NCBI RefSeq assembly: GCF_003194085.1 | Contig: NZ_CP023994.1 | Location: forward strand, 186,001-250,000 | Length of the DNA stretch: 64,000 nt | Source of the DNA: Aurantimicrobium photophilum | Lineage (GTDB): Bacteria; Actinomycetota; Actinomycetes; Actinomycetales; Microbacteriaceae | Direction of reading: 5' to 3' | Shown: positions 8,762 through 17,488 of the stretch, one piece after another | Position numbering within the stretch: the stretch's first letter is position 1 | How the letters are laid out: each line of letters opens with the position of its first letter | The notes under the pieces: model-generated | What the model saw: the letters and a program-made list of their open reading frames with translations, nothing else | Told to the model about the DNA's origin: nothing | Databases searched by the model: none | Translations under genes and position numbers: made by a program

Positions 8762-9136
8762 ATGGCACGTCTTGCCGGAGTAGACATTCCCCGCGAAAAG
8801 CGCGTGGAAGTTGCACTGACATACATCTACGGTGTTGGCCGTACGCGAGCACTTAAGACTCTCGCTGACACCAACATCAGCGGAGACATCCGCGTCAAGG
8901 ACCTCACCGACGACCAGCTGGTCGCTCTGCGTGACTACATCGAAGGTACCTTCCGCGTCGAGGGTGACCTCCGCCGTGAAGTACAGGCCGACATTCGCCG
9001 CAAGGTTGAGATCGGTAGCTACGAAGGTCTTCGCCACCGTAAGGGTCTGCCGGTTCGCGGTCAGCGCACCAAGACCAACGCTCGTACCCGCAAGGGCCCC
9101 AAGCGTACCGTCGCCGGCAAGAAGAAGGCTAAGTAA
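8762..9136 (+). CDS. rpsM: 30S ribosomal protein S13 (uS13)
   Basis: Small-subunit head protein that forms bridges to the 50S subunit and contacts the P-site tRNA. The 124 residues begin [20 protein letters not shown] and include [14 protein letters not shown] and the basic C-terminal [21 protein letters not shown] strong AAGGAGA lies six bases before the ATG. It is followed after 45 bases by rpsK. Confidence 0.98.
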   Translation: MARLAGVDIPREKRVEVALTYIYGVGRTRALKTLADTNISGDIRVKDLTDDQLVALRDYIEGTFRVEGDLRREVQADIRRKVEIGSYEGLRHRKGLPVRGQRTKTNARTRKGPKRTVAGKKKAK

Positions 9137-9181
9137 TCCGCATAGCGGGTACTAGCCCCCAATAGGTTTTTAGGAGAAATC

Positions 9182-9580
9182 ATGGCAGCACCTAAGTCGG
9201 CAGTTCGCAAGCCGCGCAAAAAGGACAAGAAGAACGTTGCTGTGGGCCAGGCCCACATCAAGAGCACGTTCAACAACACCATCGTGTCAATCACTGACAC
9301 CACTGGTGCCGTAATCAGCTGGTCTTCATCTGGTCAGGTTGGCTTCAAGGGTTCACGTAAGTCGACTCCCTTCGCAGCTCAGCTTGCAGCAGAGTCGGCA
9401 GCACGCCAGGCACAAGAGCACGGCATGAAGAAGGTAGACGTTTTCGTCAAGGGCCCCGGCTCTGGTCGTGAAACCGCTATCCGTTCGCTTCAGGCCGCTG
9501 GCCTCGAGGTGGGTTCGATTTCCGATGTGACCCCACAGGCTCACAACGGTTGCCGTCCACCTAAGCGTCGTCGCGTTTAG
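9182..9580 (+). CDS. rpsK: 30S ribosomal protein S11 (uS11)
   Basis: Small-subunit platform protein. The 132 residues include [40 protein letters not shown] and the C-terminal [17 protein letters not shown], all family hallmarks. TTTTAGGAGAAATC places the ribosome-binding site seven bases before the ATG. In many actinobacteria rpsD (S4) follows; here rpoA comes after only 80 bases. Confidence 0.98.
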   Translation: MAAPKSAVRKPRKKDKKNVAVGQAHIKSTFNNTIVSITDTTGAVISWSSSGQVGFKGSRKSTPFAAQLAAESAARQAQEHGMKKVDVFVKGPGSGRETAIRSLQAAGLEVGSISDVTPQAHNGCRPPKRRRV

Positions 9581-9620
9581 TCTTTCCCCCGTTTTAACAA
9601 CTCAATAACCCCGCTCACGC

Positions 9621-9642
9621 GAGTGTCATATATCGGACACTC
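9621..9642 (+). promoter_or_regulatory. Hairpin in the rpsK-rpoA gap
   Basis: GAGTGTC and GACACTC form a perfect 7-bp stem around an 8-base AT-rich loop, 40 bases after rpsK and 18 before the rpoA GTG. No T-run follows. It stands where rpsD is usually found and may tune rpoA relative to the ribosomal genes; that role is inference. Confidence 0.5.
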
Positions 9643-9660
9643 AGCCGAAAGGAATACATA

Positions 9661-10653
9661 GTGCTCATTGCACAGCGCCCCACGCTTTCCGAAGAGAACA
9701 TCTCCGAATACCGTTCACGTTTCATCATTGAACCGCTGGAACCAGGTTTCGGTTACACCCTTGGTAACTCGCTCCGTCGTACCCTGCTCTCCAGCATTCC
9801 TGGTGCAGCAGTAACCAGCATCCGTCTGGACGGCGTTCTCCACGAGTTCTCCACCATCCCCGGTGTCAAGGAAGATGCAACTGAAATCATCCTGAACATC
9901 AAGTCTCTGGTTGTTTCCAGCGAACACGACGAGCCCATCACCGCTTACCTTCGTAAGCAGGGTTCCGGCGTAGTTACCGCTGCAGACATCTCCGCACCTG
10001 CTGGTGTTGAGATCCACAACCCTGAGCTCGTTATCGCAACCCTGAACGACAAGGCAAAGTTCGAACTCGAACTGACCATCGAGCGTGGCCGCGGTTACGT
10101 CTCCGGTAGCCAGAACCGTTCCGAGTTCTCCGAAGCAGGTCAGATTCCTGTTGACTCGATCTACTCTCCAGTACTCAAGGTGACCTACCGCGTCGAGGCA
10201 ACTCGTGCCGGTGAGCGCACTGACTTCGACCGTCTGGTCGTTGACGTTGAGACCAAGCAGGCCATCACTCCTCGTGACGCAATGGCTTCTGCTGGACGCA
10301 CCCTGACCGAGCTCTTCGGTCTGGCACGCGAGCTCAACACTGCTGCTGAAGGTATCGAAATCGGTCCTGCACCAGTTGACGCAGTCCTCAGCTCTGAGCT
10401 GTCGATTCCTGTTGAAGACCTCGACCTCTCTGTTCGTTCCTACAACTGCCTCAAGCGTGAAGGCATCAACACTGTTTCTGAGCTCGTAGCTCTGTCCGAA
10501 ACTCAGTTGATGAACATCCGCAACTTCGGTCAGAAGTCGGTCGACGAGGTTCGCGACAAGCTCATCGAAATGGGCCTGTCTCTCAAGGATTCTGTCCCCG
10601 GATTTGACGGAGCACACTTCTACGGTGGCTTCGACGAAGACGAGAACATCTAA
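9661..10653 (+). CDS. rpoA: DNA-directed RNA polymerase subunit alpha
   Basis: Alpha subunit, dimer scaffold of RNA polymerase and target of activators and UP elements. The N-terminal dimerisation domain ([40 protein letters not shown]) covers about residues 1-230; a linker leads to the C-terminal domain with [19 protein letters not shown] and [10 protein letters not shown]. At 330 residues it has normal length. The GTG at 9661 follows GAAAGGAAT. It is the transcription gene embedded in the ribosomal operon, before rplQ. Confidence 0.98.
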   Translation: MLIAQRPTLSEENISEYRSRFIIEPLEPGFGYTLGNSLRRTLLSSIPGAAVTSIRLDGVLHEFSTIPGVKEDATEIILNIKSLVVSSEHDEPITAYLRKQGSGVVTAADISAPAGVEIHNPELVIATLNDKAKFELELTIERGRGYVSGSQNRSEFSEAGQIPVDSIYSPVLKVTYRVEATRAGERTDFDRLVVDVETKQAITPRDAMASAGRTLTELFGLARELNTAAEGIEIGPAPVDAVLSSELSIPVEDLDLSVRSYNCLKREGINTVSELVALSETQLMNIRNFGQKSVDEVRDKLIEMGLSLKDSVPGFDGAHFYGGFDEDENI

Positions 10654-10699
10654 GCGACTGTCTTTCTAGACACGTCATTGATTTACGGAGATATAGAAA

Positions 10700-11284
10700 A
10701 TGCCTACCCCAACTAAGGGTCCTCGCCTCGGAGGCGGTCCTGCACACGAGCGCTTGATGCTCGCGAACATGTCCGTTTCTTTGTTCACTCACAAGTCGAT
10801 CAAGACCACCGAGACCAAGGCAAAGCGCCTGCGTCCCGTGGCTGAGCGTCTCATCACGTTTGCAAAGCGTGGAGACCTTCACGCACGTCGCCGTGCGCTG
10901 TCGATCCTGCGTAACAAGGAAGCTGTTCACATCCTTTTCGCTGAAATTGCTCCTCTGGTTGCTGAGCGTGAGGGCGGCTACACCCGCATCACCAAGCTCG
11001 GTTACCGCAAGGGTGACAACGCTCCTCTCGCACAGATCGAGCTCGTGCTCGAGCCTGTCAACAAGAAGCCTGCCAAGGCTAAGCCTGCTAAGGCAGAGGC
11101 TCCCAAGGCTGCTGCTCCTGTAGCTGCTGAGGTTGTTGAGGAAGTTGTTGTTGACGAGGTGACCGAAGAGGTCGTCGTTGACGCAGCTGGCGAAGCTGAA
11201 GTTGAAACCGTTGTTGAAGAGACTGTTGTAGAGGTTGCTGAAGAAGCTCCCGCTGCAGAAGCTACTGAAGAAGAAGCTAAGTAG
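10700..11284 (+). CDS. rplQ: 50S ribosomal protein L17 (bL17) with acidic C-terminal tail
   Basis: Large-subunit protein near the exit tunnel. The conserved core fills about residues 1-120 ([39 protein letters not shown]). It is followed by about 70 residues of low complexity, first Lys/Ala/Pro-rich and then strongly acidic (runs of Glu, Val and Ala, ending EEEAK), so the protein is 194 residues instead of about 120. The tail sits opposite in charge to the tail of L15 in the same operon. A terminator follows. Confidence 0.96.
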   Translation: MPTPTKGPRLGGGPAHERLMLANMSVSLFTHKSIKTTETKAKRLRPVAERLITFAKRGDLHARRRALSILRNKEAVHILFAEIAPLVAEREGGYTRITKLGYRKGDNAPLAQIELVLEPVNKKPAKAKPAKAEAPKAAAPVAAEVVEEVVVDEVTEEVVVDAAGEAEVETVVEETVVEVAEEAPAAEATEEEAK

Positions 11285-11302
11285 TCTTCATCACACACGT
11301 TG

Positions 11303-11329
11303 GAAGCCCCGGTGTTACACCGGGGCTTC
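11303..11329 (+). terminator. Terminator after rplQ
   Basis: A perfect 12-bp stem, GAAGCCCCGGTG with CACCGGGGCTTC, around a TTA loop, 18 bases after the rplQ stop. Only a few T residues follow, as is common for actinobacterial terminators. It marks the end of the ribosomal operon before truA. Confidence 0.8.
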
Positions 11330-11383
11330 TGTGGTTAAGTCATGTAGGAAACTGCGCACTGTTGAAGCTTTAGACTTTGAGAC

Positions 11384-12373
11384 GTGAATGAGGAAGCCAT
11401 AACCCCAGGCGAGATCGTCGAGGATGACTTTTCTGACCTCATTGACGTGGAAGGCGATGTTCGTCTCCGTCTGGACTTTGGCTATGACGGCACAGACTTC
11501 GCTGGCTGGGCGAAACAGCCCGGCAAGCGCACTGTGGAGGGAACTCTCGAGCAGGCCTTCGCGCAAGTGTTGCGCATGGAGGTCTCCCCCCGCATTGTCG
11601 TTGCGGGAAGAACGGATGCCGGTGTTCATGCCGCTGACCAAGTGGCTCACATCGATGTTCCGTTAGAACAGCTCATCCGGGTCTCCTTCTCCCGCGAAGA
11701 ACGTCGTGCACTACAAGAGCAGGGTGGTATTCCCGTTGTTGGTGGGTTGCCCCAGGTCCCACACACCATGCTGCATGCCCTCATGCGGCGCGTGGATGGC
11801 TCAGTGGGACGTAATGCTGATGTGGTGATCAATAAGATCACCGTTGCCCCGTTGGGGTTTGATGCCCGATTCTCCCCTTTAGCCAGACGCTATGAATACC
11901 GACTGGCAGATGGTCTCGAGCGACTCAATCCCATTGAGCGTCGCCGTACCGCTTTTCACTTCTACCCTCTGAACGTGGACGCCATGAATGAGGCAGCAGA
12001 GATGATGCTCGGTCTTCGAGACTTTGGTGCATTCTGTAGACCACGACCTGGTGCGACCACGATTCGGGAACTTCAAGAGTTCCACTGGGAGCGGGATGCT
12101 TCCGGTGTGATCGTGGCTCAGTTGCAGGCTGATGCGTTCTGCCACTCCATGGTGAGATCACTTGTGGGGGCGTGCGTTGCTGCTGGGTCAGGAACGCATT
12201 CTCTGGATGCCATTGAAGACCTGCGCACCAAGGGGGAGCGCACGAGTGTGTTCAAGGTGATGCCTGCACACGGGTTGACCCTGACCCAGATCATTTACCC
12301 TCCAGATTCAGAGGTGGGGGCGCGAGCGGAACTTACTCGCAGTCGCCGCGTGCTTGAAGAAGATTTCCTTTAG
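11384..12373 (+). CDS. truA: tRNA pseudouridine(38-40) synthase
   Basis: Makes pseudouridine at positions 38-40 of the tRNA anticodon arm. The catalytic aspartate is Asp78 in the motif AGRTDAGVHA. Other family blocks are LDFGYDGTDFAGWAKQPGKR, ARRYEYRL and FCHSMVRSLVGACVAAG. It has 329 residues, longer than E. coli TruA (270), from an acidic 24-residue start and a longer central loop. The GTG at 11384 lacks a good ribosome-binding site; a start a few codons later cannot be excluded. The stop overlaps the 3' end of the convergent hipA-like gene by four bases. Confidence 0.95.
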   Translation: MNEEAITPGEIVEDDFSDLIDVEGDVRLRLDFGYDGTDFAGWAKQPGKRTVEGTLEQAFAQVLRMEVSPRIVVAGRTDAGVHAADQVAHIDVPLEQLIRVSFSREERRALQEQGGIPVVGGLPQVPHTMLHALMRRVDGSVGRNADVVINKITVAPLGFDARFSPLARRYEYRLADGLERLNPIERRRTAFHFYPLNVDAMNEAAEMMLGLRDFGAFCRPRPGATTIRELQEFHWERDASGVIVAQLQADAFCHSMVRSLVGACVAAGSGTHSLDAIEDLRTKGERTSVFKVMPAHGLTLTQIIYPPDSEVGARAELTRSRRVLEEDFL

Positions 12374-13542
12374 AAGTATTTACTGAACTCTTGATATCTC
12401 CGGCGAAGCTGCCGTGCTGCTTTGGATGTGATTTTGGGGTCAAAGGGGAGCACCCCGTTGTCTACCTCGTCAGCAATCTCTTCGGTGACAGCCAGCACGC
12501 GTCGACGAATATTCTCAACAGATGCCAGAGGTAATCCAAGAAATTGACCTACCTCGATGAATCTCTTCACAGTGAGAGTTGAGTGATCGCCAACTTTCAA
12601 AGCAAGCTCGGGATTCAGATCCGGATAGAAAAGTGAACTAGGTAAGTCATACATTGGTGCCACCAAGCTGGCTTGTTTCCTCCCCGCGATGGACAAGTTC
12701 TTGGCGTGCATGTCGCCGTTTCCGGTGAGCCAAGCGAAAGCGAGTTGCGTGAGCAAATTAATACTGGAGGCAAGTGGTGAGATGGTGGCTCGACTGAGGC
12801 CTTGGGCTACTTCTTCAAAGCTGAGGTTGTATTTGTCGGCAGGATAGTGTCCGAGAACCTGGGTTCCGTCTTCTACGTGGATAAGTTCTTTCTTGTTTCG
12901 ATCAAATCTTTTGACCAGCAATGCTTCTACGCCAGTGCTGTCAGTGATGAGCCGTGATTGCCCCACATCTATTTTGAGCTTTTTCGCGCGCTCGAGAAAA
13001 AACTGTTCGTTGCGGCAGAGGTGGCGAAATTCAGGAGGATCAAACTTGATGAGGTGTTCCACGTCAGCCTTTGACGCATGGAAAGAGATCATCTGTGCTG
13101 AGGCTTTATCTTGAACCCCAGCGATGCGGGGGCTCAGAGCAATTCCCTGTGACGCAAAGACTTCTGAGAAATCAAGCTGTTCTGGGTTTCGCGGAATCTG
13201 GACCGTAGGTTTTTCCTGAACGGGCAAACTGCCCTCAATCACGTAAACATCACCGACTGTGGCAGGCCCCACGGCAAGTAGAAGACCTAGCTCGTCATCG
13301 GCTGAGGTCTTCGCGTTTCTGACCAACGCGTTCAACCGGCGACCTTCAGGAAGAAGCCCGGCAAAGAAGGCAGGAACAGAAGCACCGGGGGTGTGGACTG
13401 GCTCTGGGCTCAGTGGAAGTGTTGTTGCAACTGAGTCGTTGTTGCCATCAAGGTAATCGGTCTCGTATGTGAAAACAGTGTGGGCGCCTTCTCTGCGCAA
13501 TGTTGCCGCTCGGCGATTGCCGACGAAGACGTTACCAATCAT
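12370..13542 (-). CDS. hipA: HipA-like serine/threonine kinase toxin
   Basis: Toxin of a type II HipBA module; the family kinases phosphorylate a translation component (glutamyl-tRNA synthetase in E. coli) and cause growth arrest. The 390 residues show the N-terminal HipA subdomain (ASVPAFFAGLLPEGRRLNALV), the nucleotide-binding GVQDKASAQM, the catalytic loop GNGDMHAKNLSI near residue 275 and the metal-binding APMYDLPSSLFYP. All key parts are present, so it looks active. The start overlaps the stop of the antitoxin gene by four bases. The pair lies minus-strand between truA and rplM, a place otherwise held by translation genes. Target unknown. Confidence 0.88.
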   Translation of the reverse strand: MIGNVFVGNRRAATLRREGAHTVFTYETDYLDGNNDSVATTLPLSPEPVHTPGASVPAFFAGLLPEGRRLNALVRNAKTSADDELGLLLAVGPATVGDVYVIEGSLPVQEKPTVQIPRNPEQLDFSEVFASQGIALSPRIAGVQDKASAQMISFHASKADVEHLIKFDPPEFRHLCRNEQFFLERAKKLKIDVGQSRLITDSTGVEALLVKRFDRNKKELIHVEDGTQVLGHYPADKYNLSFEEVAQGLSRATISPLASSINLLTQLAFAWLTGNGDMHAKNLSIAGRKQASLVAPMYDLPSSLFYPDLNPELALKVGDHSTLTVKRFIEVGQFLGLPLASVENIRRRVLAVTEEIADEVDNGVLPFDPKITSKAARQLRRRYQEFSKYF

Positions 13543-13772
13543 GTGAGATCACCAAGCGAAAGGGAATATCCCAGCACTGAGAGAATTCTCTCGAGACCGT
13601 CGAGTTGAACGGTGGGCTTGCCCGCCTCAACCATTCCCACTAACTTTGGGGACACGCGCGCCGCAGCCGCGAGTTCTTCTTGTGTCAATCGAAGTAGTTT
13701 TCTCCGCTCCTTCAGCTTGGGGGCGGAGACTGTCAAGAATTCCGAACGTGCGTACTGATTTGGGGTTTCCAT
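13539..13772 (-). CDS. hipB: HipB-like XRE-family antitoxin
   Basis: DNA-binding antitoxin that neutralises HipA and represses its own operon. The 77 residues carry one helix-turn-helix of Cro/C1 type (LKERRKLLRLTQEELAAAARVSPKLVGMVEAGK). Upstream on the minus strand there is no Shine-Dalgarno sequence, but CATAAT (complement of 13789-13794) ends about 16 bases before the ATG's first base; the short gap leaves little room for a leader, so a leaderless or near-leaderless mRNA is possible. Palindromes at 13806 and 13867 are candidate operators. Confidence 0.88.
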   Translation of the reverse strand: METPNQYARSEFLTVSAPKLKERRKLLRLTQEELAAAARVSPKLVGMVEAGKPTVQLDGLERILSVLGYSLSLGDLT

Positions 13773-13805
13773 GCTTCAATTATGGCACGATTACGCAAAA
13801 ATAGA

Positions 13806-13815
13806 TACGTACGTA
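13806..13815. promoter_or_regulatory. Palindrome TACGTACGTA, candidate HipB operator 1
   Basis: Perfect 10-bp palindrome, 34 bases upstream of the hipB start codon and therefore in the promoter area. A second one with the same ACGTACGT core lies 61 bases further. Paired identical cores upstream of an autoregulated XRE antitoxin suggest operators; binding is inference. Confidence 0.5.
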
Positions 13816-13866
13816 CCGAATTTAGCTTTAAGACTATACATCTGTATCTCTGTGAGTCTGAATCCG

Positions 13867-13876
13867 CACGTACGTG
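13867..13876. promoter_or_regulatory. Palindrome CACGTACGTG, candidate HipB operator 2
   Basis: Perfect 10-bp palindrome sharing the ACGTACGT core with the site at 13806-13815. The centres are 61 bp apart, close to six helical turns, so both would face the same side of the DNA and could be bridged by a HipB dimer pair. Confidence 0.45.
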
Positions 13877-14017
13877 GAGAAATTGATGAAACACTAATCC
13901 CCTGCACGAACTGAGCCACCGGCCCAAATTGACCAACAAGACTCAAGTGGCGTAAATTAGACCCTTGGTGCTTGTTCTCTATGGATAAGCCGCCGAAGTT
14001 GAGCCCTCGACTGATGG

Positions 14018-14043
14018 GTTCTAGCCAGATTCTGGCTGAGAAC
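14018..14043 (+). promoter_or_regulatory. Stem-loop in the rplM leader
   Basis: GTTCTAGCCAG pairs with CTGGCT-G-AGAAC (one bulged G) around an ATT loop, 56 bases before the rplM start. Ribosomal L13 operons in several bacteria have autoregulatory leaders; whether this stem is one is not decided. Confidence 0.4.
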
Positions 14044-14099
14044 GCAACGACTGAGCGGGATACACGGACCACTCATTTCGACAAGAAAGCAGTATTACT

Positions 14100-14546
14100 G
14101 TGACTCGTACCTTTACGCCTAAGGCAGCAGAAGTTACGCGCGGCTGGGTCATCATTGACGCAACCGACGTTGTTCTCGGACGCCTCGCATCTCACGCAGC
14201 AACCATCCTGCGTGGCAAGAACAAGGCCACTTACACTCCTCACATGGACATGGGTGACTTCGTCATCATCGTGAACGCAGACAAGGTTGTCCTCACCGGC
14301 AACAAGGCTGCACAGAAGAAGGCATACCGCCACTCTGGTTACCCAGGTGGTCTTCGTGCTACTACCTACACCGATCTTCTTGAGAAGAACCCTGAGCGCG
14401 CTGTGGAGAAGGCTATTCGTGGCATGCTCCCCAAGACCTCACTCGGTCGCGACCAGTTCCGCAAGCTCAAGGTTTACCGCGGCGCTGAGCACCCTCACGC
14501 TGCACAGCAGCCCAAGGTATACACCCTCACTCAGGTAGCTCAGTAG
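14100..14546 (+). CDS. rplM: 50S ribosomal protein L13 (uL13)
   Basis: Early-assembly large-subunit protein. The 148 residues include [39 protein letters not shown] and HSGYPGGLR, all L13 hallmarks. It starts with GTG at 14100 and has only a weak purine stretch upstream. It forms the usual two-gene operon with rpsI 34 bases downstream. Confidence 0.97.
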   Translation: MTRTFTPKAAEVTRGWVIIDATDVVLGRLASHAATILRGKNKATYTPHMDMGDFVIIVNADKVVLTGNKAAQKKAYRHSGYPGGLRATTYTDLLEKNPERAVEKAIRGMLPKTSLGRDQFRKLKVYRGAEHPHAAQQPKVYTLTQVAQ

Positions 14547-14580
14547 AGCCTCGAAGATTTAGATAAAGGATTAAGTAATC

Positions 14581-15072
14581 ATGGCGGATAACGCAGAAAT
14601 CGAGACCGAGGCCGTAGAGGTCACCGAGTACTCAACCGAAACTCCTGTCGCAGCAGCTCCTAAGGCTCCTCGCGCAATCCTCAACGTTCCAGGTGCAGCT
14701 GTAGGTCGTCGCAAGCAGGCTATTGCTCGCGCACGCCTCGTACCCGGTTCCGGCAAGATCACGGTCAACGGCCGCGAGCTCGCTAACTACTTCCCCAACA
14801 AGCTGCACCAGCAGCTCATCAACGACCCCTTCACCGTACTTGAGCTCGGTGGCGCATACGACGTTGTTGCACGCATCAGCGGCGGTGGCCCTTCCGGTCA
14901 GGCTGGCGCACTGCGTCTTGCTATTGCTCGTGCACTCAACGAGATTGACCGCGACAACAACCGCGCGACCCTGAAGAAGTCTGGCTTCTTGACTCGTGAC
15001 GCTCGCGTCATCGAGCGCAAGAAGGCTGGTCTCAAGAAGGCTCGTAAGGCTTCTCAGTTCTCGAAGCGTTAA
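14581..15072 (+). CDS. rpsI: 30S ribosomal protein S9 (uS9) with N-terminal tail
   Basis: Small-subunit head protein whose basic C-terminal tail ([12 protein letters not shown]) touches the P-site tRNA. The core begins near residue 40 ([19 protein letters not shown]) and holds [20 protein letters not shown]. An acidic, Ala/Pro-containing extension of about 37 residues precedes it, as in other actinobacteria. AAAGGATTAAGTAATC precedes the ATG. Confidence 0.97.
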   Translation: MADNAEIETEAVEVTEYSTETPVAAAPKAPRAILNVPGAAVGRRKQAIARARLVPGSGKITVNGRELANYFPNKLHQQLINDPFTVLELGGAYDVVARISGGGPSGQAGALRLAIARALNEIDRDNNRATLKKSGFLTRDARVIERKKAGLKKARKASQFSKR

Positions 15073-15103
15073 TCTCGCTTCTTTAGCAGAAGTCGACTGT
15101 CCC

Positions 15104-16465
15104 TTGGCACGTCTATTCGGCACGGACGGTGTCCGAGGCTTAGCAAACCGTGAACTCACGGCAGACCTAACCTTGGCACTGGCCCAGTCGGCCGCGGTGG
15201 TTCTCACCAGCGGTCGCAGAGCCGAAGCCAGACGAGCTGAGGGACGTCGTGCTACTGCGGTCATTGCTCGCGACCCTCGCATCTCCGGTGAGTTCCTCAC
15301 TGCTGCCCTTTCTGCTGGTCTCGCCAGCTCGGGCATTGATGTGTTGGATGCCGGCGTGATTCCCACGCCCGCAGCTGCCTTCTTGGTTAGCTCGATCGGC
15401 GCAGACTTTGGTGTGATGGTTTCGGCTTCGCACAACCCTGCTCCAGATAACGGCATCAAGTTCTTTGCCTTCGGCGGGACGAAGCTTCCTGATGAGGTCG
15501 AAGACCGCATCGAAGCTGCGTTGGACGCCGATCACCTGCTGCCCACAGGCGGTGAGGTTGGTCGTATTCGTCGCTTCGCTGATGCGGAAGACCGCTACGT
15601 CATTCACCTGCTGGGAACCTTGCCTAACAAGCTCAACGGCTTGCACGTGGTCCTGGACTGCGCCCATGGTGCTGCCTCCGCCATCTCGCCTGAAGTCTTC
15701 ACCGATGCAGGTGCCAAGGTCACGGTTATTGCCGCAGACCCTGATGGCCTCAACATCAACGATGGTGTGGGTTCCACCCACCTCGATGTGGTCGCTGCTG
15801 CTGTTTTGGCACACGGTGCCGATATTGGTATCGCTCACGATGGTGATGCAGACCGCTGCTTGGCTGTGGACGCTCAGGGCAATGTTATTGACGGTGACCA
15901 GATCATGGCCATTCTTGCGGTGTCTATGAAGGAACGTGGCCACCTCAAGAACGACACTCTTGTTGCCACCGTGATGAGCAACCTTGGTCTCCACAAGGCC
16001 ATGGAGAAGCACGGCATCACCGTCATTCAGACTGCCGTCGGCGACCGCTACGTTCTCGAAGGCCTCGCTGAGCACGACGCTGCGCTCGGTGGGGAACAGT
16101 CCGGTCACGTCATCATGACCGAATACGCCACCACCGGTGACGGCATTTTGACCGGTCTGCACTTGGTTGCCGAAATGGCTCGCACCGGCAAGACCATTGC
16201 TGAACTGGCCTCGGTGATGACCGTTTACCCACAGATTCTGGTGAACGTGCGCGGTGTTGATCACCGTGCCCTGGGTGGCAACGCTGTGATTGACGCAGCT
16301 GTAGCTGCGGCAGAAGTGGAACTGGCTGACACCGGTCGCGTTCTCTTGCGCCCTTCGGGCACCGAACCCATGGTTCGTGTCATGGTCGAAGCAGCCGATC
16401 AGGCAACTGCTGACCGCCTGGCCCACCAGCTCGCTGATGTGGTCAAGTCAGAGCTCGCACTCTAA
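15104..16465 (+). CDS. glmM: Phosphoglucosamine mutase
   Basis: Interconverts glucosamine-6-phosphate and glucosamine-1-phosphate for UDP-GlcNAc and peptidoglycan synthesis. The product starts [18 protein letters not shown], has the phosphoserine loop [16 protein letters not shown] with the active serine at about residue 109, the metal-binding DGDADRC and the C-terminal sugar-phosphate loop [14 protein letters not shown]. The TTG at 15104 is chosen because the family begins at exactly this point and length becomes the normal 453; a longer frame would run back into rpsI. It ends 12 bases from the convergent coaA. Confidence 0.95.
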   Translation: MARLFGTDGVRGLANRELTADLTLALAQSAAVVLTSGRRAEARRAEGRRATAVIARDPRISGEFLTAALSAGLASSGIDVLDAGVIPTPAAAFLVSSIGADFGVMVSASHNPAPDNGIKFFAFGGTKLPDEVEDRIEAALDADHLLPTGGEVGRIRRFADAEDRYVIHLLGTLPNKLNGLHVVLDCAHGAASAISPEVFTDAGAKVTVIAADPDGLNINDGVGSTHLDVVAAAVLAHGADIGIAHDGDADRCLAVDAQGNVIDGDQIMAILAVSMKERGHLKNDTLVATVMSNLGLHKAMEKHGITVIQTAVGDRYVLEGLAEHDAALGGEQSGHVIMTEYATTGDGILTGLHLVAEMARTGKTIAELASVMTVYPQILVNVRGVDHRALGGNAVIDAAVAAAEVELADTGRVLLRPSGTEPMVRVMVEAADQATADRLAHQLADVVKSELAL

Positions 16466-16477
16466 CACATCTCTTCG

Positions 16478-17431
16478 CTAGATCTTGCGCAGCAAGACGG
16501 TGGACACCGCATGGTTTGCTGCCTTGCGCAGCACCAGGGTTGCACGTGAACGCGTGGGACGAATGTTCTGCTCCAGGTTGGGCAAATTGATGCGCTCCCA
16601 GAAGTCTTTCGCCTTCTCCCGTGCTTCATCCTCGGTGAGGGAGGCATAGCGGTGGAAGTAGGAATCAGGGTCAGAGAAGGCTCCGCGCTGGAGAGACAAG
16701 AAGCGGTCCTGATACCAGGAGGCAATGTCATGGGTTCTGGCATCGACATAGACGGTGAAGTCGAACAGGTCACTGACTGCTAAACCACCACCTGCGGTGG
16801 GGGGCTGAAGAACATTAAGGCCTTCGACAATGAGAACATCAGGCTGGCGCACCACAATTTTCTCACCGGGCAAGATGTCATAGCTCAAGTGGGAATAGAC
16901 CGGGGCAGAGACTTCTGCCGAGCCGCTCTTTACTTCACTAACAAAGCGCAGCAAAGCTCGACGGTCATAGGATTCCGGGAATCCCTTGCGATCCAAAATG
17001 CCTCGGCGCTCCAACTCAGCGTTGGGATAGAGAAAGCCGTCAGTGGTGACCAGCTCAACGCGGGGAGTGTCCTCCCAGCGTGCCATGAGCATCTGGAGCA
17101 AACGGGCCACGGTGGACTTCCCCACCGCTACCGATCCCGCCACACCAATCACAAACGGCGTTGTGGTGGCGCGCTCGCCGAGGAAGTTCGAGGTGTCGCG
17201 GTGAAGTTTGCGTGCTCCCGAGGCGTAAATCGAAAGCAACCTGCTCAACGGGAGATAGACATCTTCTACTTCTTGCAGGTTAAGTCGGTCCCCAAGGCCC
17301 CGCAGGCTCTCAATATCTGCCTCAGTGAGAGGAGATTTGGTAGTGGGTGCCAGCTCAGCCCACTCATCGCGGGAGATTTCCACGAAGGGGGTGGTGTGCA
17401 CGTTGATGGCACCGGTCTGCTCAAGCCTCAC
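16478..17431 (-). CDS. coaA: Pantothenate kinase, type I (CoaA)
   Basis: Phosphorylates pantothenate, the first and regulated step of coenzyme A synthesis. The P-loop [18 protein letters not shown], the substrate region [20 protein letters not shown] and the [10 protein letters not shown] block identify the bacterial type I enzyme. The open frame extends far upstream through the start of the divergent glmS, so the start is placed at GTG (complement of 17429-17431), giving 317 residues as is normal. The 57-base gap to glmS should hold both promoters. Confidence 0.94.
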   Translation of the reverse strand: MRLEQTGAINVHTTPFVEISRDEWAELAPTTKSPLTEADIESLRGLGDRLNLQEVEDVYLPLSRLLSIYASGARKLHRDTSNFLGERATTTPFVIGVAGSVAVGKSTVARLLQMLMARWEDTPRVELVTTDGFLYPNAELERRGILDRKGFPESYDRRALLRFVSEVKSGSAEVSAPVYSHLSYDILPGEKIVVRQPDVLIVEGLNVLQPPTAGGGLAVSDLFDFTVYVDARTHDIASWYQDRFLSLQRGAFSDPDSYFHRYASLTEDEAREKAKDFWERINLPNLEQNIRPTRSRATLVLRKAANHAVSTVLLRKI

Positions 17432-17488
17432 CTGCCTATTCTGCCCTACGCAGGCGATATGCCGCTCGTGAACTAAACTGGAACCCTT

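Larger units (their letters stand above)
13773..14099. other. Divergent intergenic region between hipB and rplM
   Basis: This 327-base stretch has no convincing gene. Its left part holds the hipB promoter area with two ACGTACGT palindromes; its right part is the rplM leader, with a stem-loop at 14018-14043. Short open frames inside it on the minus strand lack coding character. Confidence 0.7.

Noticed and set aside
9715-10617. A 300-codon open frame on the minus strand across rpoA
   Set aside because: Antisense shadow; rpoA is certain and the translation resembles no family.
15167-16426. A 419-codon open frame on the minus strand across glmM
   Set aside because: It mirrors the codon structure of glmM, has no family features, and glmM is certain on the plus strand.
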